From: JBGTHB01 sp041746415
GTDB lineage: Bacteria > Pseudomonadota > Gammaproteobacteria > Coxiellales > Coxiellaceae
Direction: 5' to 3'
Assembly (NCBI GenBank): GCA_041746415.1
Contig: JBGTHB010000044.1
Coordinates: forward strand, 1-31,543
DNA length: 31,543 nucleotides
Below the pieces are notes generated by a model. It worked only from the letters and a program-made list of their open reading frames with translations. It made no database searches and was not told the origin of the DNA. Below are positions 24,420 to 31,543 of the stretch, piece after piece. A program made the position numbers and the translations under genes. Within the stretch, counting starts at the first letter, position 1. Every line of letters begins with the position of its first letter.

Positions 24420-24717
24420 TTACTCGGGATGCATACACTCTTTACAAACGAGCAACGTTGGATTCACCTTTAACCGCTCCCATTCAATATCATCACCACA
24501 CTTTATGCAATAACCAAATCTTCACATCAATACGTCTTAATTCTAATTGTAAGCGATTTAAATAGGCCTGTGACATTGCTTGCTGCTATGCGGGACAAGC
24601 GGATTCCTGAGCCATCTTTAACGATTCTAATGCTCGTTTTTTTTGATCTTCAAGGGTGTGGCGTAAATAGGTTTTATTTCCTTCCTGGTCGATAATGGCT
24701 TGCGTATGCTTGACCAT
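24420..24717 (-). pseudogene. Decayed DksA/TraR-family zinc-finger gene
   Basis: From an ATG at 24717 one frame reads an N-terminal helix (TLEDQKKRALESLKMAQESA) typical of DksA/TraR proteins, then a TAG stop (24586-24588). The same frame continues after the stop as QQAMSQAYLNRLQLELRRID, the second helix of this family, then closes. In a shifted frame the C4 zinc finger FGYCIKCGDDI...ERL...CKECMHPE follows to a TAA at 24420. The segment that normally joins the two helices is missing at the stop. So the gene has a nonsense codon, a probable deletion and a frameshift. Its 5' end overlaps the 3' end of the coiled-coil gene. Such proteins bind the RNA polymerase secondary channel. Confidence 0.75.
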
Positions 24718-26524
24718 CCCCCTGCTGAAAAAAACCCGACGAATATTGCCTACCAGAAGAATAAGATTGTTGTGGCAAACTGGATTGCTGTCGTTGGTGG
24801 TGCGAATCAGTACGGTAGTCTTGTTGCTGTGAAGAAGGGTGAGTTGCATAATGCTGTTGCCAAAGCAATATAGTATGTTTTAAGCGCTCATTCTCATCAC
24901 GTGCCTCTGCCAGAGCACTGCTCAATGCTTGTGTTCTTGCTCTTTCAGCTTCCAGCAAGTGTTCTATTTGTGCCACTAGACCAGGCTGGTTTCTACCGGC
25001 TGCATCTACTTGCGCTTCTTTTACCGAATCTAATTCGCTTTTGAGTGATTGGTTGGCTACTCTAAGCTGAGAGAGCTCACTTCTGGCATCATCTAATTCG
25101 GCTTTTGCTTGTCTCAGCTCACCCAAAGAGCGCTGTTGAGAATGATAAAAATCGGTTTGTTTGCCTTGAAGGGTCGCTTTCACGCCTGCTAGTTGGCTTG
25201 TGAGATCTTTAATTCGTGCTTTATTATTTTCGCTCGCAACCATTAAACGTTTAATTTCCTCTTCCCGTTCACACGCAACTGAACGCCAACCCTTAGCCTC
25301 ACCTGCTTCGCGTTGACAACTTACCTGGGTTGTCTTTAACTCACTTTTAACAGCACTTAATTCGGTGCCAAGCGCTGCTAGTTGAGATTCGTCTTTTTCA
25401 CTGACTTGCTTAAGCGTGCTATTTGTTTGTGTTAATTGCGCAAGCTCATTCTTTAATCTCTCACTTTCAGCCGTTAACGTTAAAATAGTTTGTTGGGAAT
25501 TTTCATGCTCAGTAATAAGTGTGTTGTAGGCGCTCTCAGCTGCACTCACTTTAGCTTCAGCAGTACTAAGTTGATTTGATAACTGGGCAATTTCTTGCTG
25601 GTGAGATGTGACAGACTGCTTTGATTCAGCAAGCTGGCTTTGCAGTGAAAGAATTGTTTGCTCCTGCTCATCCAATCGTTGCTCTCGTTGGTCTAGTTCA
25701 GTTTGCATTTGCAATTGTGACATTGCAAATGTTCGCGCCAGAACAGCGAATTGAGCTTGAGTATCACTTGAAGCATTTTCTACAACCTGATCATCTTCGT
25801 CTTCGTCAATCTGCATATCATCAGATGCGCTCGCATTAGCGGGACGTGCTCTTTTAGACTGATGTGCTGAAGCAGAGCTAGAACTCGATTCGGCAGCACG
25901 CTTTCCCGAAGAGCTACTAGAAGCAGTTGATTTTTCTTCAGTAGTGGTATCCATGGCGCTGGATTGCGAACCATTCGTTTGAACTGCATTAATTTTGTTA
26001 TTCAGCTCATTGAGCGCATGAGCTAACTCTGTATTAGAAAATGAGTCGTTAGCACAAGCAGCGGCGGTAGCTAATCGTTCTTTTTCTTGAGAAGTTAACT
26101 GAGAATTTAAATGTAACTTTGCATTCAAAAGATGAAAAGTAGCCTCAAGATAATTTGCAGTTACCAAAGATTCTTGCGCCGCAGCAACACTGCTTGCCTT
26201 TTCTATTACTTTTTTAGCCGCCGTGTTTTTTAGGCGTAGAAGATTTTCTTGGCTAACGTTAGCATTAACCGGGCTTATGTTAAGTATTTTTTGAGCGCCA
26301 TTACAAAAGGAAAGCATCTGCTTGTGTTTCTTTTTAGTTTTGGGAGCGTGAGTGGCAGCTTGCGTTGTTGCTTGCTCTAATAATTGAAGAAATTTCTCTA
26401 AACTCACATCATTGCAACGATGAACAGAATGGTCACAAAGCTCATTTACAATTTCATTATATGCCTTATAGCCAGGCTGCTTTTTGGCTTGCGTTAAGCT
26501 TGCTTGAATTTGTGTGAATGCCAT
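24674..26524 (-). CDS. Long coiled-coil protein with NLS-like basic cluster (candidate effector)
   Basis: No family is recognised. The ATG at 26524 (MAFTQIQASL) is chosen because GAGG lies nine bases upstream; in-frame ATGs at 26530 and 26539 are alternatives. The 616-residue product has a helical N-terminus with a Lys-rich patch (KTKKKHKQ, about 62-69), a Ser/Thr/Ala-rich linker (185-240), a bipartite NLS-like pattern of KR at 208-209 and KRAR at 224-227, then an acidic patch (DEDEDDQ). From about 265 to 550 it is a long heptad-type coiled coil. The last 55 residues are Gln/Ser/Tyr/Gly-rich and disordered. The NLS reading is a pattern match only. Its end overlaps the DksA-like pseudogene. 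Confidence 0.85.
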   Translation of the reverse strand: MAFTQIQASLTQAKKQPGYKAYNEIVNELCDHSVHRCNDVSLEKFLQLLEQATTQAATHAPKTKKKHKQMLSFCNGAQKILNISPVNANVSQENLLRLKNTAAKKVIEKASSVAAAQESLVTANYLEATFHLLNAKLHLNSQLTSQEKERLATAAACANDSFSNTELAHALNELNNKINAVQTNGSQSSAMDTTTEEKSTASSSSSGKRAAESSSSSASAHQSKRARPANASASDDMQIDEDEDDQVVENASSDTQAQFAVLARTFAMSQLQMQTELDQREQRLDEQEQTILSLQSQLAESKQSVTSHQQEIAQLSNQLSTAEAKVSAAESAYNTLITEHENSQQTILTLTAESERLKNELAQLTQTNSTLKQVSEKDESQLAALGTELSAVKSELKTTQVSCQREAGEAKGWRSVACEREEEIKRLMVASENNKARIKDLTSQLAGVKATLQGKQTDFYHSQQRSLGELRQAKAELDDARSELSQLRVANQSLKSELDSVKEAQVDAAGRNQPGLVAQIEHLLEAERARTQALSSALAEARDENERLKHTILLWQQHYATHPSSQQQDYRTDSHHQRQQSSLPQQSYSSGRQYSSGFFQQGDGQAYASHYRPGRK

Positions 26525-26704
26525 ACTCATATACCTCATTGCTTATTTATGGGCATATTGTAATTCTCATACATTAAACTAGTATTATGGGCATGATCAG
26601 AACCAGAGTCTGGCAGATATACTCTTAAATCAACTGTGGCAAATAAATCTAAAACTACTTTAAAAAAGACGCAGTGAAACGGATGCAGCAGGCACGTTCC
26701 TTAC

Positions 26705-27913
26705 TTACGCAGTCTCTTCTATTGAAGCAATGGCCAGCGCCGGCTCCACATCATCGGTGTATTCCACATCTTTGATATCGAAACCAAACAAACGATAAAA
26801 TTCGTTGCGATAACCGTCAAGGTCAGCGTACTGTTCTAAATTTTCTTGATTAATCTTATCCCAAATCTCGCCTACGGATTGCTGCACATCCTCACGCATT
26901 TCCCAATCGTCTAAGCGAATGCGTCCTTTGTCATCGGTACACACTTCTTCTTCACAATACAAACGCTCTGCCAACAACCGATACATTTGCTGAATGCAAC
27001 CTTCGTGCAAGTCTTTTGCCTTCATGATTTTATACAAAATAGAAATATAGAGTGGCACCACGGGAATCGCTGCACTGGCTTGTGTTACTAATGCTTTATT
27101 AACTGAAATAAACGCATCGCCTTGTCGTGTTTCTTGCAATACTTGCTGTAATAATTCAGCGGTTTTTTCCAAATGCTCTTTTGCTTTGCCGATGGTGCCT
27201 TGACGATAAATAGCATGGGTTACTTGTGGCCCAATGTAAGTAAACGCCACTGTTTTTACACCCTTGGCTAACACGTTTGCTTCTACCAAGCGCTCGATCC
27301 ACATTTGCCAATCATCGCCGCCCATCACATTAATGGTATTTTGAATATCCGCAGCATTCGCTGGCTCAATACTAATCTCACTCAACTTACCATTCATCAC
27401 ATCAATGGTTTTATCATGGAATGTTTTACCGATAGGCTTGAGTGTTGAGTTATAGACCTCACCTGTTTTGGGATCTTGTCGACGCGGTGAAGCGATGGAA
27501 TACACCACTAAATCGACGCCGCCATTCCACTCTTTTTTGATGGCCTCAATCACTTGTTCTTTCATGGCATCAGAAAACGCATCACCATTAAAACTTTTTG
27601 CATACAATCCCGCTTCATGCGCGAAATCTTCAAATGCCGCAGTGTTATACCACCCGGCTGTTGCCGTACGTTTACCTTCAGCAGGGCGCTCAAAAAACAC
27701 GCCCATGGTTTTGGCCCCACCGCCAAACGCAGCCGCAATGCGTGCCGCTAAACCAAATCCCGTAGAAGCACCGATCACTAACACGCGTTGCGGCGCAGGC
27801 TCAAGTTGCGGTTGGGCACGTATATAATCTATCCATTCTTTAACGTGAGCTCGGCAGCCTTGTGGATGCGCTGTGGTACAAATAAAACCGCGAACTTTGG
27901 GTTGGATAATCAT
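26705..27913 (-). CDS. fabV: Trans-2-enoyl-CoA/enoyl-ACP reductase FabV
   Basis: FabV performs the NADH-dependent last step of fatty-acid elongation and is a triclosan-tolerant alternative to FabI. The nucleotide-binding loop is IGASTGFGLAARIAAAFGGG (48-67), the Y-x8-K catalytic pair is Tyr236 and Lys245 in AIYRQGTIGKAK, and LVVYSIASPRR is the conserved strand. Length 402 matches the family. The ribosome-binding site AAGGAG lies eight bases before the ATG. A weak extended -10 (TGCTAAAAT on minus, 27942-27950) lies about 30 bases upstream. Whether FabI also exists elsewhere cannot be seen here. Confidence 0.97.
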   Translation of the reverse strand: MIIQPKVRGFICTTAHPQGCRAHVKEWIDYIRAQPQLEPAPQRVLVIGASTGFGLAARIAAAFGGGAKTMGVFFERPAEGKRTATAGWYNTAAFEDFAHEAGLYAKSFNGDAFSDAMKEQVIEAIKKEWNGGVDLVVYSIASPRRQDPKTGEVYNSTLKPIGKTFHDKTIDVMNGKLSEISIEPANAADIQNTINVMGGDDWQMWIERLVEANVLAKGVKTVAFTYIGPQVTHAIYRQGTIGKAKEHLEKTAELLQQVLQETRQGDAFISVNKALVTQASAAIPVVPLYISILYKIMKAKDLHEGCIQQMYRLLAERLYCEEEVCTDDKGRIRLDDWEMREDVQQSVGEIWDKINQENLEQYADLDGYRNEFYRLFGFDIKDVEYTDDVEPALAIASIEETA

Positions 27914-27999
27914 GGGCTGTGCTCCTTAGATTTTGCGTTGCATTTTAGCATGATCAGATTCAGTTAAGAATGGTGGACTCAACACTACCCTTATAAGCG

Positions 28000-29388
28000 C
28001 TAAAATAACTCTTCACAACGCTGCAGCATTTTTTGCAGATTCTCACCCGCCTTGGTTTTGCGTTCTCGATGATAAAACCGCAAGTAGTGATCGAGCACGT
28101 AGTAATAATCTTGTTGTTTTAAAATTTTCAAAATGCGCCGCGCTAATTCAACGTGATGATCGTCTTGATGATGCAAGCGTTGAAACATCACCGCCGCTAA
28201 ACTGCTAGCGATCGAGGCTTTACGCACGGGCTGTGCGTTATCAAAACTGTTTAAGCAATAATGCAATGCGCGCTCCATATCCCAATCGCGCCACTGACGA
28301 AACACACTCAAGGCAAAATGATCGTGATCTATTAAACCATTAACATGGTGCTTAACATCATCGGTTAATAAAAATAATGCCGCAGGAATCGTTGCTGTTA
28401 AATTTGCCCACGAGCAATTGCCACTCATTTGTGGCTCCATAATCAAACGTCCCACTAACTTCAACCCTAATTCTTTAGGAATAGTTTGATAAATATAGTC
28501 ATCCGTTTTTTTAGCGTAGAGTAAATGGCGCATTAATTGTTTTGTGAACATGCGCGGTTTCGTTAATTCGTAAAAACACACACCATGTAGGGCGTTATCT
28601 TTTTGGCGCCGATCAATAATAGCTAATATATTTTTATATTTAATCATAGCGATAGTATGGCCATTAAAATTGACCGGTAAAATTAATAATTCCTGCTCCA
28701 GTAACGCCTCAATCTGGGCGGAATTTTGATTACGATCTGTTAAATATTGCTGGTATTTAATAAGGGACTGCGCATTTTCTAGTGCATTGATGACTTGTTT
28801 TATTAAAGGAAAATAATTCTGTAAAGATTTAGCAGCATAGTTTTGTGAAAATTGACGCACTGAATAAGTGAGCAAACTCAAACTGAACTCCATGATAAAC
28901 CCTTCAAAATCCAGCTCAGTAAAATAGCCTTGCGCATCAACAATATCCACACTGCCGTGCAAATCAAAGCGGTGACCCAATAATTTTAAATTGATGTAAT
29001 CATAAGCAAAAGTTGAACTCGCGCCATTTTGGTAGAGCAAATCTTTTAATTCTGTTTGGTTGCGCAGCACCGCTTTGGTAATGGCGGGTTCACTATAATT
29101 GTTGTAACTGTTACTGTCCGCGCCCGCGTCTAATAAACGTCGCACCAATTCTTCATTATTGTTTTCAACAGCCCAATGCAAGGCCGTGCCGCCCACCATG
29201 TCTTTTTGGTTAGGATCCGCATTGCGTTCTAATAAAAATTTTGCGATTTCAATATTGTTAGCAATTGCCGCTTCGATTAACGGCGTAAACCCGTACTCAT
29301 CAAATTGATTAATATCGGCACCTGCCAACAAGTATTGCTGCACCATATCCAAACGGCCGTTAATGATGCAATTGGCTAACGTTGTCAT
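28000..29388 (-). CDS. Ankyrin-repeat protein with possible cysteine-protease-like domain (candidate effector)
   Basis: The first 125 residues are ankyrin repeats: LLAGADINQFDEYGFTPLIE, FLLERNADPNQKDMVGGTAL, LLDAGADSNSYNNYSEPAI, and a degenerate last repeat ending LLYQNGASSTF. Ankyrin repeats mediate protein contacts and are common in host-directed effectors. The rest (130-462) matches no family I can name, but it contains NFNGHTIAMIKYKNILAIID (His244, Asp259) and PQMSGNCSWANL (Gln320, Cys325). The order His-Asp-Gln-Cys, with Gln shortly before Cys, is that of CE-clan cysteine proteases and YopJ-type acetyltransferases; this is an inference. The C-terminal 70 residues are basic and helical. 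The gene starts five bases after the 207-residue gene ends, so they form an operon. There is no signal peptide. Confidence 0.85.
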   Translation of the reverse strand: MTTLANCIINGRLDMVQQYLLAGADINQFDEYGFTPLIEAAIANNIEIAKFLLERNADPNQKDMVGGTALHWAVENNNEELVRRLLDAGADSNSYNNYSEPAITKAVLRNQTELKDLLYQNGASSTFAYDYINLKLLGHRFDLHGSVDIVDAQGYFTELDFEGFIMEFSLSLLTYSVRQFSQNYAAKSLQNYFPLIKQVINALENAQSLIKYQQYLTDRNQNSAQIEALLEQELLILPVNFNGHTIAMIKYKNILAIIDRRQKDNALHGVCFYELTKPRMFTKQLMRHLLYAKKTDDYIYQTIPKELGLKLVGRLIMEPQMSGNCSWANLTATIPAALFLLTDDVKHHVNGLIDHDHFALSVFRQWRDWDMERALHYCLNSFDNAQPVRKASIASSLAAVMFQRLHHQDDHHVELARRILKILKQQDYYYVLDHYLRFYHRERKTKAGENLQKMLQRCEELF

Positions 29389-29393
29389 TGGCG

Positions 29394-30017
29394 TTACCTA
29401 CCCGGTGTGGGCGCCGAGACATTGGCGTGTTGCAATTGCGCTTGCTTTTGCAGTATTAATTGCGCTGACTTAGCGTTAGCATCTTCATTTTCGCTTGGCT
29501 GCGGATTCACTTTTGCTTCCATGCCATCAAATTGCGCACTATTTAAGAGTGGATGACCTTGAAACTGCACGCCGTGATCACCCTTGGGTTGGTGCGGATC
29601 ACGCAGTGGCATGGTCGCTTCGGCAAATTTCTGTTGTGATTCGCGCTCTGCTACGCGCCGCTCATAATCTAACCCTTCATCAAAATTGATGTGATAACCG
29701 GATTCTTGCTCATATTCGCCGGCGGCATCCAACACAAATACAGCGTCTGTGTGGGTGTTTTGCTTCAGTTCTACGTCTTGGGCTAGGCAATAAAGCTTGT
29801 CACGATAGGTTAACTCAATGTCGTATGTGCCTGCTGGAATATCCAACGTCGGTTGCGCTTGTTGGCTGGCATAGAGAGGCTCTTGATTGGCCGCCAACGC
29901 GCCTTTGCTGATGAGGCGCCAATCCAAGCCTTGTCTTAACACGCCCCCATGGCGCACCTTCAATGCCACCAAGCGGATGCGCGCTGACAAAATACCAATA
30001 TTGTGGGTAACGATCAT
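29394..30017 (-). CDS. Hypothetical protein upstream of the ankyrin gene
   Basis: No named family. The first 100 residues look like a small beta-sandwich: RIRLVALKVRHGG, WRLISKG, and LDIPAGTYDIELTYRDKLYC, a spelling seen in carboxypeptidase-regulatory-like or transthyretin-like folds. The second half is charged and probably disordered (EQESGYHINFDEGLDYERR; Gln/Glu/Ala-rich to the end at TPGR). There is no signal peptide. It precedes the ankyrin gene by five bases and is presumably co-expressed and functionally linked. No clear ribosome-binding site precedes the ATG at 30017. Confidence 0.75.
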   Translation of the reverse strand: MIVTHNIGILSARIRLVALKVRHGGVLRQGLDWRLISKGALAANQEPLYASQQAQPTLDIPAGTYDIELTYRDKLYCLAQDVELKQNTHTDAVFVLDAAGEYEQESGYHINFDEGLDYERRVAERESQQKFAEATMPLRDPHQPKGDHGVQFQGHPLLNSAQFDGMEAKVNPQPSENEDANAKSAQLILQKQAQLQHANVSAPTPGR

Positions 30018-30115
30018 AGTTCGTATTGTACGGACCAGACCTTAAGTTTTCGTTAAGAGAGTGCTTCGGCACCCCCAGGCTTCGCAACCCATCCAAACGG
30101 TAGCGAGTAACGGAA

Positions 30116-30544
30116 TTAATTTAACGTAATATCGGCTTCACCCGTTATAGGGTCGACAAACGATGGGCCATAAATATAAGTGTGGTTATTTAGCTGAATG
30201 GCGCTTGGCTGAATTTTCAATGACTGCGCAGTGGCATTAAAACTATACGTCAGCACGGAAGTGTTGCTAAAAACAGGCTGACTATCGCCTAATGTAGCGC
30301 CAAACTCACTTTCAGCCGTATCCTTCACCATTTGACCAACAGCGACCTCAACGGTGGAATTTGGCTTAACAATCTGTGTTATCAAAGTAAGCGGTGTCTT
30401 GTTTCTTAAACTCAGCCGCAAATGAATGCTATACGGGGTGTTGTTTTGAAAATAAACAGGGTAAGTTTTTATGGGCGCACTCGCAAACGCCATTGTGGTC
30501 ATCAACCCCAAACCACTTAGTAATGCAGCTAATATTTTCATCAT
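30116..30544 (-). CDS. Small secreted protein
   Basis: The 142-residue protein begins with a clear Sec signal peptide (MMKILAALLSGLGLMTTMAF with likely cleavage after ASA near 23). The mature part is beta-rich and Thr/Asn/Ser-rich (YPVYFQNNTPYSIHLRLSL; NNHTYIYGPSF) with no cysteine. No family is recognised. It starts seven bases after the end of the next secreted-protein gene, with GAGAG upstream of the ATG, so the two form an operon. Probably periplasmic or extracellular. Confidence 0.75.
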   Translation of the reverse strand: MMKILAALLSGLGLMTTMAFASAPIKTYPVYFQNNTPYSIHLRLSLRNKTPLTLITQIVKPNSTVEVAVGQMVKDTAESEFGATLGDSQPVFSNTSVLTYSFNATAQSLKIQPSAIQLNNHTYIYGPSFVDPITGEADITLN

Positions 30545-30551
30545 TCTACTC

Positions 30552-30989
30552 TCAGTGATTTTTCAAAAACGGCGTGTTATCGAACGGGCAATCTTGCGCT
30601 AACGCTCCCTTTTTACAAACATACACATAATTTGTTTTGTCGCCCTGCAACTGCCACTTATTCCCGTCAACAGTAGTATCTGCTGCAATGCCCGAATAAG
30701 TGGCGCGAAGGATGAACGAGCCGCCACTAGTATTCTGGTAGTTATAGAATGGTGTTTGATCTTTTACGGTAGTTTGCCCTGATTGAAACACATACACACC
30801 AGCCGTATGACTACCCGCTGCTACAGTGATTGTTAAATTCAACTGATTGTAACCTGAGCAAGTGCTATTACTAGGACTCGCCGTACAAGTTATGGTTTGC
30901 GGCGCATAACGCGGAGCTTGTGCTGCTGTCGCTAATCCCACGCTAAATAAAAGAATGGCTGATAGCGTTATTTTCAATTTTAATTGCAT
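30552..30989 (-). CDS. Small secreted cysteine-containing protein
   Basis: The ATG at 30989 (MQLKLKITLSAILLFSVGLA) opens a Sec signal peptide with likely cleavage after ATAAQA near 25; a GTG at 31010 is an upstream alternative, but GCGGGTAAGC sits well as ribosome-binding site for the ATG. The mature part is beta-rich with four cysteines (TITCTASPSNSTCSGYN and VYVCKKGALAQDCPFD), probably two disulfides made in the periplasm. No family recognised. It is first in a two-gene unit with the 142-residue secreted protein. Confidence 0.75.
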   Translation of the reverse strand: MQLKLKITLSAILLFSVGLATAAQAPRYAPQTITCTASPSNSTCSGYNQLNLTITVAAGSHTAGVYVFQSGQTTVKDQTPFYNYQNTSGGSFILRATYSGIAADTTVDGNKWQLQGDKTNYVYVCKKGALAQDCPFDNTPFLKNH

Positions 30990-31184
30990 ATTGCTTACCC
31001 GCTTTTTCACAATCCTATCATTTTAATATTAAGCCAACCTTAATGTATTTGTTCCTTTTCACGCGAGCCTTGCAGGACAAAAACTGAAGCTGTGCTAATG
31101 CCAAATGTAATTCACTAACTCGTATCTTCATTACTGACGGCATATAATCAACGTCAAAAATCATTCTGCACGTTGGGGTTTCAC

Positions 31185-31543
31185 ATGCTGGGGTTTATAA
31201 AAGGTTTTCTGCCTTGGATTCTTTACTCAATATTTAAGGGTAATACAACCCACAGTTTTATCATTGCTATTTTAATTACACTGGCTGCCACCGTTATGGT
31301 CAGCTGGCAGGAAATCAAAAAAGGTTTCATTTTAAGTTGGGTGACGCTAATTTACTTTAGCTTACTTGCAATCTGCGTGGGTTTATTTCAAGTTGAGTGG
31401 CTACAGCGGTATTCTTGGTTTGTTTCGAATGTGGTTTTAGCTGGCGTGGCTTTTGGTTCGTATATCGTACGTGTGCCGTTCACTATTCAATATGCCAAAG
31501 AACAAACACCTGAGGCATCTTGGAAACAGCCATTATTTCTTCA
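31185..31543 (+). CDS. Multi-spanning membrane protein (partial, cut by window end)
   Basis: From the ATG at 31185 the frame stays open to the last base (119 codons). Four hydrophobic helices are visible: FIKGFLPWILYSIF, FIIAILITLAATVMVSW, FILSWVTLIYFSLLAICVGL and WFVSNVVLAGVAFGSYIV, followed by RVPFTIQYAKEQTPEASWKQ. The last block is a spelling I associate with a family of uncharacterised bacterial inner-membrane proteins. No ribosome-binding site is obvious. The 174 bp upstream is a divergent gap with the secreted-protein pair and shows no other feature. Confidence 0.7.
   Translation, partial: MLGFIKGFLPWILYSIFKGNTTHSFIIAILITLAATVMVSWQEIKKGFILSWVTLIYFSLLAICVGLFQVEWLQRYSWFVSNVVLAGVAFGSYIVRVPFTIQYAKEQTPEASWKQPLFL

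Noticed and set aside
24586..24849. Intact 87-codon minus-strand gene
   Set aside because: Its first 43 codons are an out-of-frame reading of the coiled-coil gene; the rest is the N-terminal piece of the DksA/TraR pseudogene.
26540..26704. Promoter or regulator site upstream of the coiled-coil gene
   Set aside because: Two copies of ATGCCCATAA are present, but no well-spaced -35/-10 pair was found.
27468..27827. Plus-strand open frame of 119 codons opposite fabV
   Set aside because: It is a shadow of the conserved fabV coding sequence.

Overview
This 31.5 kb window looks like chromosomal DNA of a gammaproteobacterium, moderately AT-rich. The conserved gene orders are gammaproteobacterial: dut next to a phosphomannomutase gene, radC-rpmB-rpmG-mutM with coaD nearby, and uvrA / MFS transporter / ssb. 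Between these housekeeping blocks sit genes with the look of a host-associated, Legionella/Coxiella-like bacterium: an ankyrin-repeat protein, a long coiled-coil protein with an NLS-like basic cluster, and a large protein built from duplicated HAD-like modules. The lifestyle and order-level placement are inferences; no rRNA gene or secretion-system gene is present to confirm them.

Layout. 1-393: the tail of a probable upstream gene, then about 2.4 copies of a 138-139 bp palindromic tandem repeat. 394-2287 (minus): dut and a phosphomannomutase gene (algC-like), overlapping. 2288-2550: three consecutive hairpins between two direct repeats. 2551-4740 (minus): a 729-residue protein with two copies of a HAD-like module framed by two copies of a small terminal domain; it lies between dut and radC, where E. 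coli has coaBC. 4919-7178 (plus): radC, rpmB, rpmG and mutM, with a dispersed palindromic element between rpmG and mutM. 7222-8184 (plus): three small genes of unknown function, two of them tiny membrane proteins. 8211-9971 (minus): pcnB-coaD.

10067-13464 is a signalling cluster: a receiver/histidine-kinase hybrid and a single-domain response regulator on minus, divergent from a membrane histidine kinase on plus, with back-to-back -10 boxes between them. 13475-18016 (minus) holds marC, hemE and uvrA. Then come a two-domain acetyltransferase gene, a YajR-like MFS transporter, ssb, a methylisocitrate-lyase-family gene, an unknown 404-residue gene coupled to a short ygfZ, and a methyltransferase gene.

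24420-31543 is the most accessory part: a wrecked DksA/TraR-family gene overlapping the 3' end of the coiled-coil gene, fabV, an ankyrin protein whose C-terminal part shows a possible His-Asp-Gln-Cys catalytic layout, a companion protein of unknown role, two small secreted proteins, and the start of a membrane protein cut by the window edge.

The strongest candidates for something undescribed are the tandem HAD-like protein, the ankyrin/possible cysteine-protease protein, the NLS-bearing coiled-coil protein, and two families of palindromic intergenic elements. No tRNA, rRNA, CRISPR array or transposase gene was seen.
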